Source of the DNA: an uncultured Rhodospirillaceae bacterium
GTDB lineage: Bacteria > Pseudomonadota > Alphaproteobacteria > Rhodospirillales > Casp-alpha2
Length of the DNA: 64,000 nt
Direction: 5' to 3'
Assembly: GCA_913030825.1 (NCBI GenBank)
Contig: CAJWCU010000011.1
Span: 62,001-126,000, forward strand
How positions within the stretch are numbered: the stretch's first letter is position 1; every line of letters starts with the position of its first letter. Positions 35,785 through 45,901 of the stretch are shown in pieces. A program made the translations under genes and the position numbers. Below the pieces are notes generated by a model, which did no database searches, was not told the DNA's origin, and saw only the letters and a list, made by a program, of their open reading frames with translations.

Positions 35785-37857
35785 CTAGATGTCGATGTCT
35801 TCGACGAAGCGGGCGTGGTCCTGGATGTAGGCGAAGCGGAGTTCCGGTTTCCGGCCCATCAGGCTTTCCACCAGTTTGGCGGTCTTGCGTGCTTCCGTAC
35901 GGATTTCCGGCTCTTCGCCGGTCGGCACGGTGACCCGCAGCAGAACCCGTTTGGTCGGGTCCATGGTGGTTTCCTTCAACTGGGCCGGGGGCATTTCGCC
36001 CAGGCCCTTGAAGCGGCTGACCTCGACCTTGCCGCGGCCCTTGAACTCGGTCTCCATCAGGTGGTCCTTATGGGCGTCGTCACGGGCATAGGCGGATTTG
36101 CCGCCCTGGACCAGGCGGTAGAGCGGCGGTAGGGCCAGATAGAGGTGGCCGGTCTCGACCAGCTTGGGCATTTCCTGGAAGAAGAACGTCATCAAAAGCG
36201 ACGCGATATGGGCGCCGTCGACGTCGGCGTCGGTCATAATGATGACCCGCTCGTAACGCAGGTCGTCTTCCAGGAACTGATCGCCGGTGCCGCAGCCCAA
36301 GGCTTCCATCAGGTCGCTGAGTTCCTGATTGGCGCGCATCTTGTCGGCGGTCGCGCTGGCGACATTCAGAATCTTGCCGCGCAGCGGCAGGACGGCCTGG
36401 GTCTCGCGGTGGCGGGCCTGCTTGGCGGAGCCGCCGGCGCTGTCGCCCTCGACCAGGAAGATTTCCGTGCCGCCGGCCGTATTGCGCGTGCAATCGGAAA
36501 GCTTGCCGGGTAGGCGCACGCGGCGGGTCGCCGACTGGCGCTTGGTTTCCTTGGCGGCGCGGCGTTTGAGACGCATTTCCGCGCGCTCGATGGTGCGCTC
36601 CAACAGGGCACCCGCCTGGGCCGGATTGCCGGAAAGCCAATGATCGAAATGGTCGCGCACGGCGGTTTCGACCAGGCGGTGCGCCTCGGCAGTCGACAGC
36701 TTGTCCTTGGTCTGGCCCTGGAACTGTGGATCGCCGATGAACACGGACAGCATGATCGCCGCCCCACCGGTGATGTCGTCGGCCTGGATCTTGGCGGCTT
36801 CCTTGTTCTTCACCAACTCGCCGTAAGCCCGCAGGCCCCGCGACAGGGCCGATTTCAAACCCGTTTCATGGGTTCCGCCCTGGGCTGTCGGCACAGTATT
36901 GCAGTAGGAGGAACAGAAGCCTTCTTCGTCATAGGGCCAGGCGATGGCCCATTCGGCACGGCCGGAGCCGCCGTTGAGCTTGCTCTCTCCCACGAAAGGC
37001 TGATCGGTCAGGCATTTGCGCTTGTCCAACGTCGCCGCCAGGTAATCGCCGAGCCCGCCCGGGAAATGGAAGGTCGCTTCGGCCGGCGTCGTATCGTCGG
37101 CTTTCAGCAGCTTGGGATCGACGGACCAGCGGATTTCCACGCCCTTGAACAGATAGGCCTTGGAGCGCGCCAGTTTGTAGAGAGTTTGCGGCTTGAACAG
37201 AGCTCGGGCGCCGAAGATCTCGGGATCGGGCAGGAAAATAACGGTCGTGCCCCGCCGATTGTTGACGGCCCCCGCGTCCTCGAGCGCCGAGGTCGGGTGC
37301 CCGCGTTCGTAAGTCTGGCGCCAGAGTTTTTTATCGCGGGCGACCTCGACGACCAGCTTTTCCGACAACGCGTTGACCACGGAAATCCCGACGCCGTGCA
37401 GGCCGCCGGACGTTTCGTAGTTCTTGCCGGAAAACTTTCCGCCGGAATGCAGGGTCGTGAGAATGACCTCGAGCGCCGACTTGTCCTTGAACTTGGGGTG
37501 CGGATCCACCGGAATGCCACGACCGTTGTCGCGTACGGTCAGAGCCCCGTCCTCGCCCAGCGCGACCTCGATCCGCGACGCATGGCCGGCGACGGCCTCG
37601 TCCATGGAGTTGTCGATGATTTCCGCCGCCAGGTGATGCAGGGCGCGTTCATCCGTGCCGCCGATGTACATTCCGGGGCGGCGGCGGACAGGCTCCAGGC
37701 CCTCCAGGACCTCGATATCCTTGGCCGTATATTCGCCGTCGGCCGAGGCGACGGCCGATTTGGCCGGCTTCGCGGACTTCGAGGCCTTTGGCGGCGTCGG
37801 CGCGGGGGCCTTATCCGGTTGCTTTTTGTCTTCGGCGTGCTGAAATAGGTCGCTCAT
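35785..37857 (-). CDS. parE: DNA topoisomerase IV subunit B
   Basis: ParE is the ATPase subunit of topoisomerase IV, which unlinks daughter chromosomes. The 690-residue protein has a Lys/Ala/Pro-rich lead (1-40), the GHKL ATPase (EIIDNSMDEAVAGHASRIEV, then DNGRGIPVDPHP and GGLHGVGISVVNALSE), the QTK-type loop GQTKDKLS, and the TOPRIM motifs EGDSAGGSAKQARHRETQ and MTDADVDGAHIASLL. Length and absence of a GyrB-type insertion favour ParE over GyrB. A GTTC pair spaced five, not seven, bases apart lies upstream and does not make a standard LexA box. Confidence 0.94.
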   Translation of the reverse strand: MSDLFQHAEDKKQPDKAPAPTPPKASKSAKPAKSAVASADGEYTAKDIEVLEGLEPVRRRPGMYIGGTDERALHHLAAEIIDNSMDEAVAGHASRIEVALGEDGALTVRDNGRGIPVDPHPKFKDKSALEVILTTLHSGGKFSGKNYETSGGLHGVGISVVNALSEKLVVEVARDKKLWRQTYERGHPTSALEDAGAVNNRRGTTVIFLPDPEIFGARALFKPQTLYKLARSKAYLFKGVEIRWSVDPKLLKADDTTPAEATFHFPGGLGDYLAATLDKRKCLTDQPFVGESKLNGGSGRAEWAIAWPYDEEGFCSSYCNTVPTAQGGTHETGLKSALSRGLRAYGELVKNKEAAKIQADDITGGAAIMLSVFIGDPQFQGQTKDKLSTAEAHRLVETAVRDHFDHWLSGNPAQAGALLERTIERAEMRLKRRAAKETKRQSATRRVRLPGKLSDCTRNTAGGTEIFLVEGDSAGGSAKQARHRETQAVLPLRGKILNVASATADKMRANQELSDLMEALGCGTGDQFLEDDLRYERVIIMTDADVDGAHIASLLMTFFFQEMPKLVETGHLYLALPPLYRLVQGGKSAYARDDAHKDHLMETEFKGRGKVEVSRFKGLGEMPPAQLKETTMDPTKRVLLRVTVPTGEEPEIRTEARKTAKLVESLMGRKPELRFAYIQDHARFVEDIDI

Positions 37858-38025
37858 TCTCTTACCCGTGGGGGCGCTGTTCCGCTTGTTCTTAAGGTCC
37901 CGGCCGGGCGGCGCTGCGCTGGCGGTGATTGCTTCCCAAGATATACCATGATGGGGTAGGGGGGATGCAATGAATTACCATATATTGTGCTGATTTCGAC
38001 GTTTCAGAAATAGGAATTTTTCGTC

Positions 38026-38460
38026 ATGACAACCCCGGACGACATGCCCGACCCCTCCGAAACCGGCCCTGGCGGCGAAGAAGAGACGCCGCGCGGCGAA
38101 CTGGCGATCCGCACCCTGGCCATGCCGGCCGACACCAATCCGTCGGGCGATATCTTCGGCGGTTGGGTCATGGCGCAGATGGATGTCGCGGGCGGCATCG
38201 CGGCGGCCCAGCGAGCCGGTGGCCGGGTCGCGACGGTCGCCGTCGACGGGTTCATCTTCCACAAGCCGGTGAACGTGGGCGATGTCCTCTGCTGCTATGC
38301 CGAGGTCGTTCGCGTGGGCATCACCTCGATCGCTATTCGCATCGAGGCCTGGGCTCTGCGGCAACGGGTACGCAACAGACGGGTCAAGGTGACCGAGGGC
38401 ATCTTCACCTTCGTCGCCTTGGACGAAGCCGGGAAAAAGCGGCCCGTGCCGGAAGCCTAG
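38026..38460 (+). CDS. YciA-type acyl-CoA thioesterase
   Basis: The 144-residue hotdog-fold protein has the YciA/BACH pattern: MPADTNPSGDIFGGWVMAQMDVAGGIAA (35-62), with the catalytic Asp in NPSGDIFGG, and VDGFIFHKPVNVGDVLCCYAEV. An acidic N-terminus (1-27) is added. Such enzymes cleave fatty acyl-CoA in the cytoplasm. It ends 170 bases before the convergent 26-codon SOS-boxed gene, with a strong hairpin between them. Confidence 0.9.
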   Translation: MTTPDDMPDPSETGPGGEEETPRGELAIRTLAMPADTNPSGDIFGGWVMAQMDVAGGIAAAQRAGGRVATVAVDGFIFHKPVNVGDVLCCYAEVVRVGITSIAIRIEAWALRQRVRNRRVKVTEGIFTFVALDEAGKKRPVPEA

Positions 38461-38537
38461 GGGCGAATCCAGCCCCTGGCCGGGGCGGGATGAGTGCCAG
38501 CACGGAGGAGTCTTGCGGCCCGGGGGCGGCGGAGCCA

Positions 38538-38568
38538 TCGGCAGCCCCGATAGACCGAGGGCTGCCGA
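38538..38568. terminator. Strong hairpin between convergent genes
   Basis: TCGGCAGCCC (38538-38547) and GGGCTGCCGA (38559-38568) form a perfect ten-pair stem with an 11-base loop. There is no T-tract on either strand, so it may be a Rho-assisted or transcript-stabilising structure. Confidence 0.45.
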
Positions 38569-38597
38569 ATGTGGTCTCGCCGCCGACACCAGCCCGA

Positions 38598-38619
38598 GGG
38601 GCGCGCCAAGGGGCGCCCC
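38598..38619 (-). terminator. Hairpin just after the 26-codon ORF
   Basis: GGGGCGC (38598-38604) pairs with GCGCCCC (38613-38619), starting 11 bases beyond the small ORF stop on the minus strand. It is very GC-rich but lacks a T-tract. Confidence 0.45.
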
Positions 38620-38630
38620 GGCGGCCATCC

Positions 38631-38711
38631 TCAGCCGACCACCATGCAGGCATAGCCGGCGGTGAACATCAGGGCGAGGGCGGCGAGTTCGTTCAAACGG
38701 GACATCAGCAT
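38631..38711 (-). CDS. 26-residue putative membrane peptide under tandem LexA boxes
   Basis: Too short for ordinary gene finding, but the unit is complete. GGGGAG lies 8 bases before the ATG at 38711; a second ATG two codons on (MLM) is an alternative start. The peptide begins MLMSRLNELAAL and ends AGYACMVVG, with one basic residue near the start and then about 18 mostly hydrophobic residues, fitting a single inner-membrane helix. Two exact GAAC-N7-GAAC boxes lie 31-66 bases upstream, with TTGACA as -35 just beyond. A GC-rich hairpin follows the stop. GC-rich third positions match local genes. By analogy SidA of Caulobacter is a 29-residue SOS-induced membrane division inhibitor; shared function is inference. 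A longer minus-strand frame through this region only shadows the thioesterase gene. Confidence 0.6.
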   Translation of the reverse strand: MLMSRLNELAALALMFTAGYACMVVG

Positions 38712-38741
38712 GGGTCATCTCCCCAAGGGTTGAAAACAATG

Positions 38742-38756
38742 GAACATTGTGTGAAC
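38742..38756 (-). promoter_or_regulatory. LexA box 1
   Basis: GAACATTGTGTGAAC matches the alphaproteobacterial LexA site GAAC-N7-GAAC (GTTC-N7-GTTC on the minus strand) exactly. It lies 31 bases upstream of the 26-codon ORF, around or just past the transcription start. Confidence 0.75.
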
Positions 38757-38758
38757 GG

Positions 38759-38788
38759 AAAAGAACATAACAAGAACATGTGTGTCAA
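38759..38788 (-). promoter_or_regulatory. Promoter of the SOS-boxed small ORF
   Basis: On the minus strand a consensus -35 TTGACA occupies 38788-38783. At the normal 17-base spacing the -10 is weak (TTCTTT, 38765-38760). The two LexA boxes overlap this region. Confidence 0.5.
38763..38777 (-). promoter_or_regulatory. LexA box 2
   Basis: GAACATAACAAGAAC is a second exact GAAC-N7-GAAC site, 6 bases from the first. It falls within the -35/-10 spacer, so bound LexA would block polymerase. Confidence 0.75.
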
Positions 38789-38873
38789 CACAATTTCGTC
38801 ATCCCCTTTCGTCGCGTAGGAAAAGCGCAGTATTCTGCGGCTCGGAACTGAGAAAACGACGGGGGTGCGTTTC

Positions 38874-39260
38874 ATGACGGGATCGGCATTTAAGGCGGCG
38901 ACGGGCGTTCTGCTGTGCGGGCTGCTCTGGTCGACCGGATCGGTTCAGGCCGACCAGCCCCAGGTGATTGCCGCCGAGGCCTCGCCCAACGGCGACGGCA
39001 GCTACACCGTGTCGGCGACGATCCGTCACGGCGATACGGGATGGGATCATTACGCCGACAATTTCGAGGTACTGGGCCCGGACGGCACCGTGTTGGAACG
39101 CCGGGTGCTTTATCACCCCCATGTCGATGAACAGCCGTTCACGCGCTCTGTCGGTGGGGTGAACGTGCCGCCGGGTATCAAGCAGGTGATCGTGCGGGCC
39201 CATGACAAGGTTCACGGATACGGAAACGCGACCGTCACCGTCACGTTGCCCGACCGCTGA
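38874..39260 (+). CDS. Exported protein of unknown function
   Basis: The ATG at 38874 is preferred (GGGGG upstream); an in-frame GTG three codons earlier is possible. The 128-residue product has a signal peptide (hydrophobic 6-20, cleavage near VQA-D), then an all-beta domain: repeated strands such as DGSYTVSATIRHGDTGWDHYADNFEVLG and QVIVRAHDKVHGYGNATVTV. It resembles small periplasmic immunoglobulin-like proteins but no family is recognised. The His/Tyr-rich motifs might bind metal. It is divergent from the SOS-boxed small gene, with about 85 bases between the -35 box and this start. Confidence 0.65.
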   Translation: MTGSAFKAATGVLLCGLLWSTGSVQADQPQVIAAEASPNGDGSYTVSATIRHGDTGWDHYADNFEVLGPDGTVLERRVLYHPHVDEQPFTRSVGGVNVPPGIKQVIVRAHDKVHGYGNATVTVTLPDR

Positions 39261-39358
39261 GACACCGCGCCGTTCACGGAAATCCCTGTTACGGGCATCA
39301 TTCTTTCGTCATATTCACCGACGTAGACTGTTGTCCCGCCATCGAGAGGAGCCTTCCC

Positions 39359-39922
39359 ATGCGCCTGTCCGCCGCTCTTACCGCCGTCCTGATGACCGCC
39401 GTCCTGGTATTGGGCGCGCCGCGTCCCGCCGCGGCCGAGGACACCTATACCCAAGAAGAAATCGTGGCGAAGGCCAAAGGCTTCTTCGGTACCACGACCA
39501 AGGGCCTCGCCGATGCGATCCAGAAAGTCTTCGAGGAGCAGGGCAAGCCCAACGCGATCATCCTGGGCGAGGAAGCTTCGGGCGCCATCGGCATCGGGCT
39601 GCGCTACGGCAACGGCACGCTGGAGCGCAAATCAGGCACGACCCAGAAGGTCTATTGGCAGGGCCCGTCCATCGGATTCGATTTCGGCGGCAACGCGTCG
39701 AAGGTCTTCACCCTGATCTACAACCTGGACAACACGGAAGCTCTGTTCCAACGCTATCCTGGCGTCGACGGCAGTTTCTACGTGGTCGCCGGTCTGGGGA
39801 TCAATTATCAGCAGGCGGGCGACGTGATCCTGGCGCCGATCCGCACGGGCGTCGGCCTGCGCGCGGGGGCGAGCGTCGGCTACCTGCATTATTCCAAGGA
39901 ACATTCCTGGATCCCGTTCTAA
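39359..39922 (+). CDS. EipA-like (DUF1134) envelope protein
   Basis: The 187-residue precursor has a signal peptide (hydrophobic 6-20, cleavage near AAA-E) and one DUF1134 domain: ASGAIGIGLRYGNGTL, QKVYWQGPSIGFDFGGNASK, LIYNLDN, and the closing block GSFYVVAGLGINYQQAGDVILAPIRTGVGLRAGASVGYL in two parts. The family is restricted to Alphaproteobacteria; Brucella and Caulobacter EipA are periplasmic beta-barrel proteins needed for envelope integrity. GAGGAG precedes the ATG. Role by homology: cell-envelope maintenance. Confidence 0.88.
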   Translation: MRLSAALTAVLMTAVLVLGAPRPAAAEDTYTQEEIVAKAKGFFGTTTKGLADAIQKVFEEQGKPNAIILGEEASGAIGIGLRYGNGTLERKSGTTQKVYWQGPSIGFDFGGNASKVFTLIYNLDNTEALFQRYPGVDGSFYVVAGLGINYQQAGDVILAPIRTGVGLRAGASVGYLHYSKEHSWIPF

Positions 39923-39959
39923 GGACGGAATCCGCGATCGGGGCGCGACTGCCGTCCGG

Positions 39960-41693
39960 TCAGAGTTCTTCCAACGCCCGCTGATGTTCCAGGCGCCGAC
40001 GCACGGCTTCTTCCGTGGCGCCCAGGCCCGATAGAACGCGCCCCGCCAATTGCAGGCTGCCTTCGATGGTCTCCGGCACCGCCGTATTGGCGCCGGCGGC
40101 GCAAAGGCGTTCGGCATGGCCCTTGTCCCGGGCCCGGGCATAGACGCTGATCAGCGGCCAATGTTTGCGGATTTCACCGACGATGCGTTCGGCCGCGGCG
40201 GGATTGTCCATCGTCACCACGACGGCGGCGCAGGTCCCGATATGGGCCCGTTTCAGCATGTCGAGACGCGAGGCATCGCCGTAGAACACCGGCAGCTTGT
40301 CGGCCCGGCCCTGGGCGACATGCGTCGGGTCCATGTCCAAGGCGATGAAGGAAATGGATTCCGATTGCAGCGTATTCGCCAAGGTCCGCCCGAACCGCCC
40401 GAACCCGGCCAGGATGACATGGCCTTCGATGTCGTCTTCCGCTTCCAGGGTGCCCTGATGGGCACGGGTCGTGGCGTCCCTCTCCATTCGGCCGGCGACT
40501 TTCTGGGCGACGGCGGCCAGCGGCGGCGTGAACAGCATGGTCAGCCCCGCGACGATCAACATGAACTGGCCGACTTCGCCGGGGATCAGGTTCAAGGTCA
40601 TGGCGAGGCCGACGACGATAAAGGCGAATTCCCCGCCCTGGCCCAACAAAACGCCGGTTTCGAACGAGGTATGGCGGGGCAGGCCGAATGCCGTGCAAAG
40701 ACCCGCCGCGACGATGCCCTTGACCAGGAACAGCCCGACCACGGACAGCGGAATCCAGAGCGGCTCGTCCCCGACCACGCGCCAATCGATGCCCATGCCG
40801 ACGGACATGAAGAACAGGCCCAGCATCAGGCCCTTGAAGGGCTCGATGTCGACCTCGATCTCGTGGCTGTATTCCGTTTCGGCGAGCAACAGGCCCGCCA
40901 GGAACGCCCCCAATGCCATCGACAGACCGGCCGAGCCGGTGATCGCGGCGATCCCGATGACGGTCAGCAGGACCGCCGCCATGAACATTTCCGGGCTGCG
41001 GGTCTGGGCGACCAGGCGCAGGGCCGGACGCAGGACCAACCGCCCGACCGTGTAGATCACGGCGATGGTCAGGGCCGCCTTGCCCAGCGCCAGGGCCAAT
41101 TCCTTTCCGACGCCACCTTCGACCTCGACCCCCAGCACACCGACCACGAACAGGATCGGCACGACGGCCAGGTCCTGCATCAACAGGATCGAAAAGGCCG
41201 CCCGGCCGAGTGGCGTGCCGAGCCGTCCGCCACCCATCAGCAATTGCATGACGATGGCCGTGGACGACAGCGCGAGGCACGCGCCGAGGACGATTGAGGC
41301 TTCGATCGAATTGCCGAAGGCATGGGCGATGGCGCCGATGATCGCGCCGGTGATCAGAATTTGCAGGCTGCCCAACCCGAAGACCAGGCGCCGCATGGCC
41401 CAGAGCCGCTCCAGCGACAACTCCAACCCGATGGTGAACAACAGGAACACGACGCCCAGTTCGGCCAGCGCCTTGACGCCCTCGATATCGGAAATCACGA
41501 CATGGGACAGGGCCGGGAATTCGCCCGCCAGCAGGCCCAGGCCGAACGGACCGATCAGGCCGCCCAGCACCAGATAGCCGAGGACGGGGCTGACCTTGAT
41601 CCGGTGGAACAGGGGCACCATGACGCCGGCGGCGATCAGGAAGACGATGATCTCGCGCAGATGGGGCAGGGTCGCATGCGATCCCATGGGCAT
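39960..41693 (-). CDS. KefB/YbaL-type cation:proton antiporter (CPA2) with TrkA-N domain
   Basis: The 577-residue protein has about 12 membrane segments of the Na/H exchanger fold (7-390; LVLGGLIGPFGLG, then GLELSLERLWAM and LALSSTAIVMQLL) and a cytoplasmic RCK/TrkA-N domain (about 420-540) with the Rossmann motif VILAGFGRFGRTLANTL. Relatives are potassium efflux systems gated by NAD(H) or glutathione adducts. No KefF/KefG ancillary protein is nearby. A second antiporter of a different family lies just upstream on the same strand. Confidence 0.9.
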   Translation of the reverse strand: MPMGSHATLPHLREIIVFLIAAGVMVPLFHRIKVSPVLGYLVLGGLIGPFGLGLLAGEFPALSHVVISDIEGVKALAELGVVFLLFTIGLELSLERLWAMRRLVFGLGSLQILITGAIIGAIAHAFGNSIEASIVLGACLALSSTAIVMQLLMGGGRLGTPLGRAAFSILLMQDLAVVPILFVVGVLGVEVEGGVGKELALALGKAALTIAVIYTVGRLVLRPALRLVAQTRSPEMFMAAVLLTVIGIAAITGSAGLSMALGAFLAGLLLAETEYSHEIEVDIEPFKGLMLGLFFMSVGMGIDWRVVGDEPLWIPLSVVGLFLVKGIVAAGLCTAFGLPRHTSFETGVLLGQGGEFAFIVVGLAMTLNLIPGEVGQFMLIVAGLTMLFTPPLAAVAQKVAGRMERDATTRAHQGTLEAEDDIEGHVILAGFGRFGRTLANTLQSESISFIALDMDPTHVAQGRADKLPVFYGDASRLDMLKRAHIGTCAAVVVTMDNPAAAERIVGEIRKHWPLISVYARARDKGHAERLCAAGANTAVPETIEGSLQLAGRVLSGLGATEEAVRRRLEHQRALEEL

Positions 41694-41809
41694 CTCTTCT
41701 TTCGAGTATCCGGGGGATATTCCGACGATCAGGCGCTGCCCGACGGAACGGGATCAGGTTAGAGCCTTTTTCCCCCGGAATGAACCCTTTGCGGCACTGC
41801 AGCGAAACT

Positions 41810-43621
<1,812 letters not shown>

Positions 43622-43829
43622 GCCGATTGCCGCGAAGGTCCCAGAGTGCCGCCAAAGGGTAATCCATCATATTGGGATTCCAGGCGAAATTTAACAATAG
43701 AACCTGCTTGGTCGACGCGGAAAATCAGCGGTCGCTTGCGTCTTTCGGGTGGGACCGGCAATCTGCCTTCCAGATAACCTGAAACGAGCCGGCCGGACGG
43801 GCCGGGCACGAAATGGGAGGAAACCGTCA

Positions 43830-44819
43830 ATGGAATACAGACCTTTGGGCCGCACGGGCGTCAAGGTGTCGCAGCTCTGCTTCGGGACCATGTCCTTCGG
43901 GGCCGAAGCCGATCTGGCCGCCTCGCGGGCGATGTATAAGAAGGTCCGCGATCTGGGGATCAACTTCTTTGACTGCGCCGATGCCTATACCAAGGGCAAG
44001 GCCGAGACCATCCTGGGTCAGTTGATGAAGTCGGAGCGTGACAATCTGGTCATCACCTCGAAATGCTTCAACAACATCCGGGGCGACATCAATTCGGCCG
44101 GCGGCAACCGCCGGCACGTTTCCAAGGCCGTCGAGGATTCCCTGAAGCGATTGAAGACCGACCGGCTGGACGTTCTGTTCATGCATCGGTTCGAAAAGCT
44201 TGCGCCGCTGGAGGAAGTTCTGCGCGGGTTGGAAGACGTCGTGCGGTCCGGCAAGGTGCTCTACATCGGGGCGTCCAACTACGCCGCCTGGCAGGTCTCG
44301 AAGGCGCTGGGCATTTCGGAAAAGAACGGCTGGACCAAGTTCGATGTGATCCAGCCGATGTACAATCTGGTCAAACGCGCGGCCGAGGCGGAGATCTTCC
44401 CCCAGGCCATGGCCGAAGGCCTGGGCGTCATCACCTACAGCCCCGTTGGCGGCGGCCTGCTGTCGGGCAAGTACGGCCCGGACAAGCGCCCCAAGAAGGG
44501 CCGGATCATGGACCAGAAGAACTACAACACCCGCTATTCGGCGGAATGGGAGTTCGATACGGCCGGTAAGTTCACCGAATTCGCCAAGGAAATGGGCGTC
44601 CATCCGGTGTCGCTGTCCGTCGCCTGGACCGCGGCCCATCCGGCGGTCACTGCCCCCATCGTGGGGGCCCGTGACGTCAAGCAGCTGGCGCCCTCGCTGA
44701 AGTCGCTGGACATCAAGATGACCCAGGAACTTTGGGATCAGGTGGCGGCCCTGTCGCGCACGCCGGCCCCGGCGACCGACCGGGTCGAGGAGTACGAACC
44801 GGTTCAGGTTCGCGGCTGA
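43830..44819 (+). CDS. Aldo/keto reductase
   Basis: GGGAGG fixes the start at 43830 and gives 329 residues. The (beta/alpha)8 AKR tetrad is visible: the Asp and Tyr in FFDCADAYTKG, the Lys in VITSKCF and the His in DVLFMHRFE. NADPH-binding segments SLSVAWTAAHPAVTAPIVGAR near the C-terminus are intact. It resembles the potassium-channel-beta/YghZ-like branch. Substrate unknown. An ABC ATPase gene begins 10 bases downstream, so the two may be co-transcribed. Confidence 0.9.
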   Translation: MEYRPLGRTGVKVSQLCFGTMSFGAEADLAASRAMYKKVRDLGINFFDCADAYTKGKAETILGQLMKSERDNLVITSKCFNNIRGDINSAGGNRRHVSKAVEDSLKRLKTDRLDVLFMHRFEKLAPLEEVLRGLEDVVRSGKVLYIGASNYAAWQVSKALGISEKNGWTKFDVIQPMYNLVKRAAEAEIFPQAMAEGLGVITYSPVGGGLLSGKYGPDKRPKKGRIMDQKNYNTRYSAEWEFDTAGKFTEFAKEMGVHPVSLSVAWTAAHPAVTAPIVGARDVKQLAPSLKSLDIKMTQELWDQVAALSRTPAPATDRVEEYEPVQVRG

Positions 44820-44829
44820 GGGCCCGCCC

Positions 44830-45717
44830 GTGCCGGACGACACCACGACGATGGGAGACGATCCGGCAAAAGACGGGCCGACGCCGGTGGAAATCCAGAT
44901 CGACGGCCTGTGCAAGGCTTTCGGCGATCATCGCGTGCTATCGGGCATCGATGTGATGGTCCGGCGGGGCGAAATGCTGGCGATCGTCGGCGGGTCCGGT
45001 TGCGGCAAAACGGTCCTGCTGAACCATATTCTCGGTCGATTGGAGCCGGACCAAGGGCGGGTCCGGGTCGCCGACCACGACCTGGAAGACGCGCCGCTCG
45101 TCGACCTGGCGGACCTGGACACGGTCGAAGGCGACCGTTTGCATATCCATTGGGGAATGGTGTTCCAGCGCAATGCGCTGTTTTCCGGCTCTGTCCTGGA
45201 TAACCTGGCGCTCTGGCTGGTCGAGGTGCGGGGTTTGGGCGAGGCCGAGGTTCTGACCATCGCAAAGCGGGTTCTGGCCGACGTCGATCTGGAGACCACG
45301 GAGGCCTTCATGGCAACCGACGTCAACGAGTTGTCCGGCGGCATGGCCAAGCGTCTGGCGCTGGCGCGTGCGCTCGCCATGGATCCGGAGGTCTTGTTCT
45401 ATGACGAGCCGACCACGGGTCTCGACCCGACGACGGCGTCCAATATTCACGAACTGATCGCCCGGATGCATGTCGCGCCGACCCGCAGCGGCAAGGCGCG
45501 GACGACCCTGATCGTCACCCACGACAAAGACCTGCTGCGCCGCCTTCAGCCGCGCACGGTGATGCTCCATGAAGGACAGGTGTTCTTCGACGGGCCGTTC
45601 GCCGATTTCGAGGCGTCGGACTCGCCCATCATCCGGCCGTATTTCGACCTGATGCCCGTGCTGCACGGGCGCAGTCTCGATCCCCGCGACCTGCCGCCGC
45701 CGGGTCACGAGGGCTGA
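44830..45717 (+). CDS. MlaF/Mkl-like ABC transporter ATP-binding protein
   Basis: The 295-residue ATPase starts at GTG. It has Walker A GGSGCGKT (54-61), Q-loop near VFQRNALF, signature LSGGM at 167-171 followed by AKR, Walker B VLFYDE (187-192) and the switch His in VTHDKD. The LSGGMxxR form and FQxxALFxxxxVxDN pattern are those of ATPases serving MCE lipid transporters (MlaF). The stretch before the Q-loop is longer than usual. Normally MlaE and MlaD genes follow, but here the gene is followed by a terminator and glnA on the other strand, so its permease is elsewhere. Confidence 0.82.
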   Translation: MPDDTTTMGDDPAKDGPTPVEIQIDGLCKAFGDHRVLSGIDVMVRRGEMLAIVGGSGCGKTVLLNHILGRLEPDQGRVRVADHDLEDAPLVDLADLDTVEGDRLHIHWGMVFQRNALFSGSVLDNLALWLVEVRGLGEAEVLTIAKRVLADVDLETTEAFMATDVNELSGGMAKRLALARALAMDPEVLFYDEPTTGLDPTTASNIHELIARMHVAPTRSGKARTTLIVTHDKDLLRRLQPRTVMLHEGQVFFDGPFADFEASDSPIIRPYFDLMPVLHGRSLDPRDLPPPGHEG

Positions 45718-45769
45718 GCCCTCCGCCGGCTCGTTTGCCGGACTTTCCAATGAATCGGGCAAGAAAATT

Positions 45770-45803
45770 GGGGGCCTGCTTGTGAAAAGCAGAACCCCCA
45801 AGT
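45770..45803. terminator. Terminator after the ABC ATPase gene
   Basis: TTGGGGG (45770-45776) and CCCCCAA (45797-45803) are outer arms; TGCTT and AAGCA continue the stem inside. The minus strand reads TTTTCTTG after it, so it may serve both convergent genes. Confidence 0.65.
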
Positions 45804-45853
45804 TTGGCGCGTAAATTCTGTAGATGGCCGTTTCGGCCGTTCGAGATGTCTCG

Positions 45854-45890
45854 AAAAAGCGGGAGCGGGCAGGGCATTTGCCCCGCCCGC
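45854..45890 (-). terminator. Intrinsic terminator of glnA
   Basis: GCGGGC (45865-45870) pairs with GCCCGC (45885-45890), with further pairs inside, and the minus strand then reads TCCCGCTTTTT. It starts 12 bases after the glnA stop. Confidence 0.7.
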
Positions 45891-45901
45891 GTCCGGCGCA
45901 A

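Noticed and set aside
37879-37891. GTTC-N5-GTTC upstream of parE as a LexA box
   Set aside because: The spacing is five bases; the alphaproteobacterial LexA site needs seven.
37975-38739. A 254-codon minus-strand open frame over the thioesterase and the small SOS-boxed ORF
   Set aside because: It shadows the YciA-type gene and gives a Pro/Arg-rich product. Its start region shares the ribosome site of the 26-codon ORF, whose hydrophobic product is more credible.
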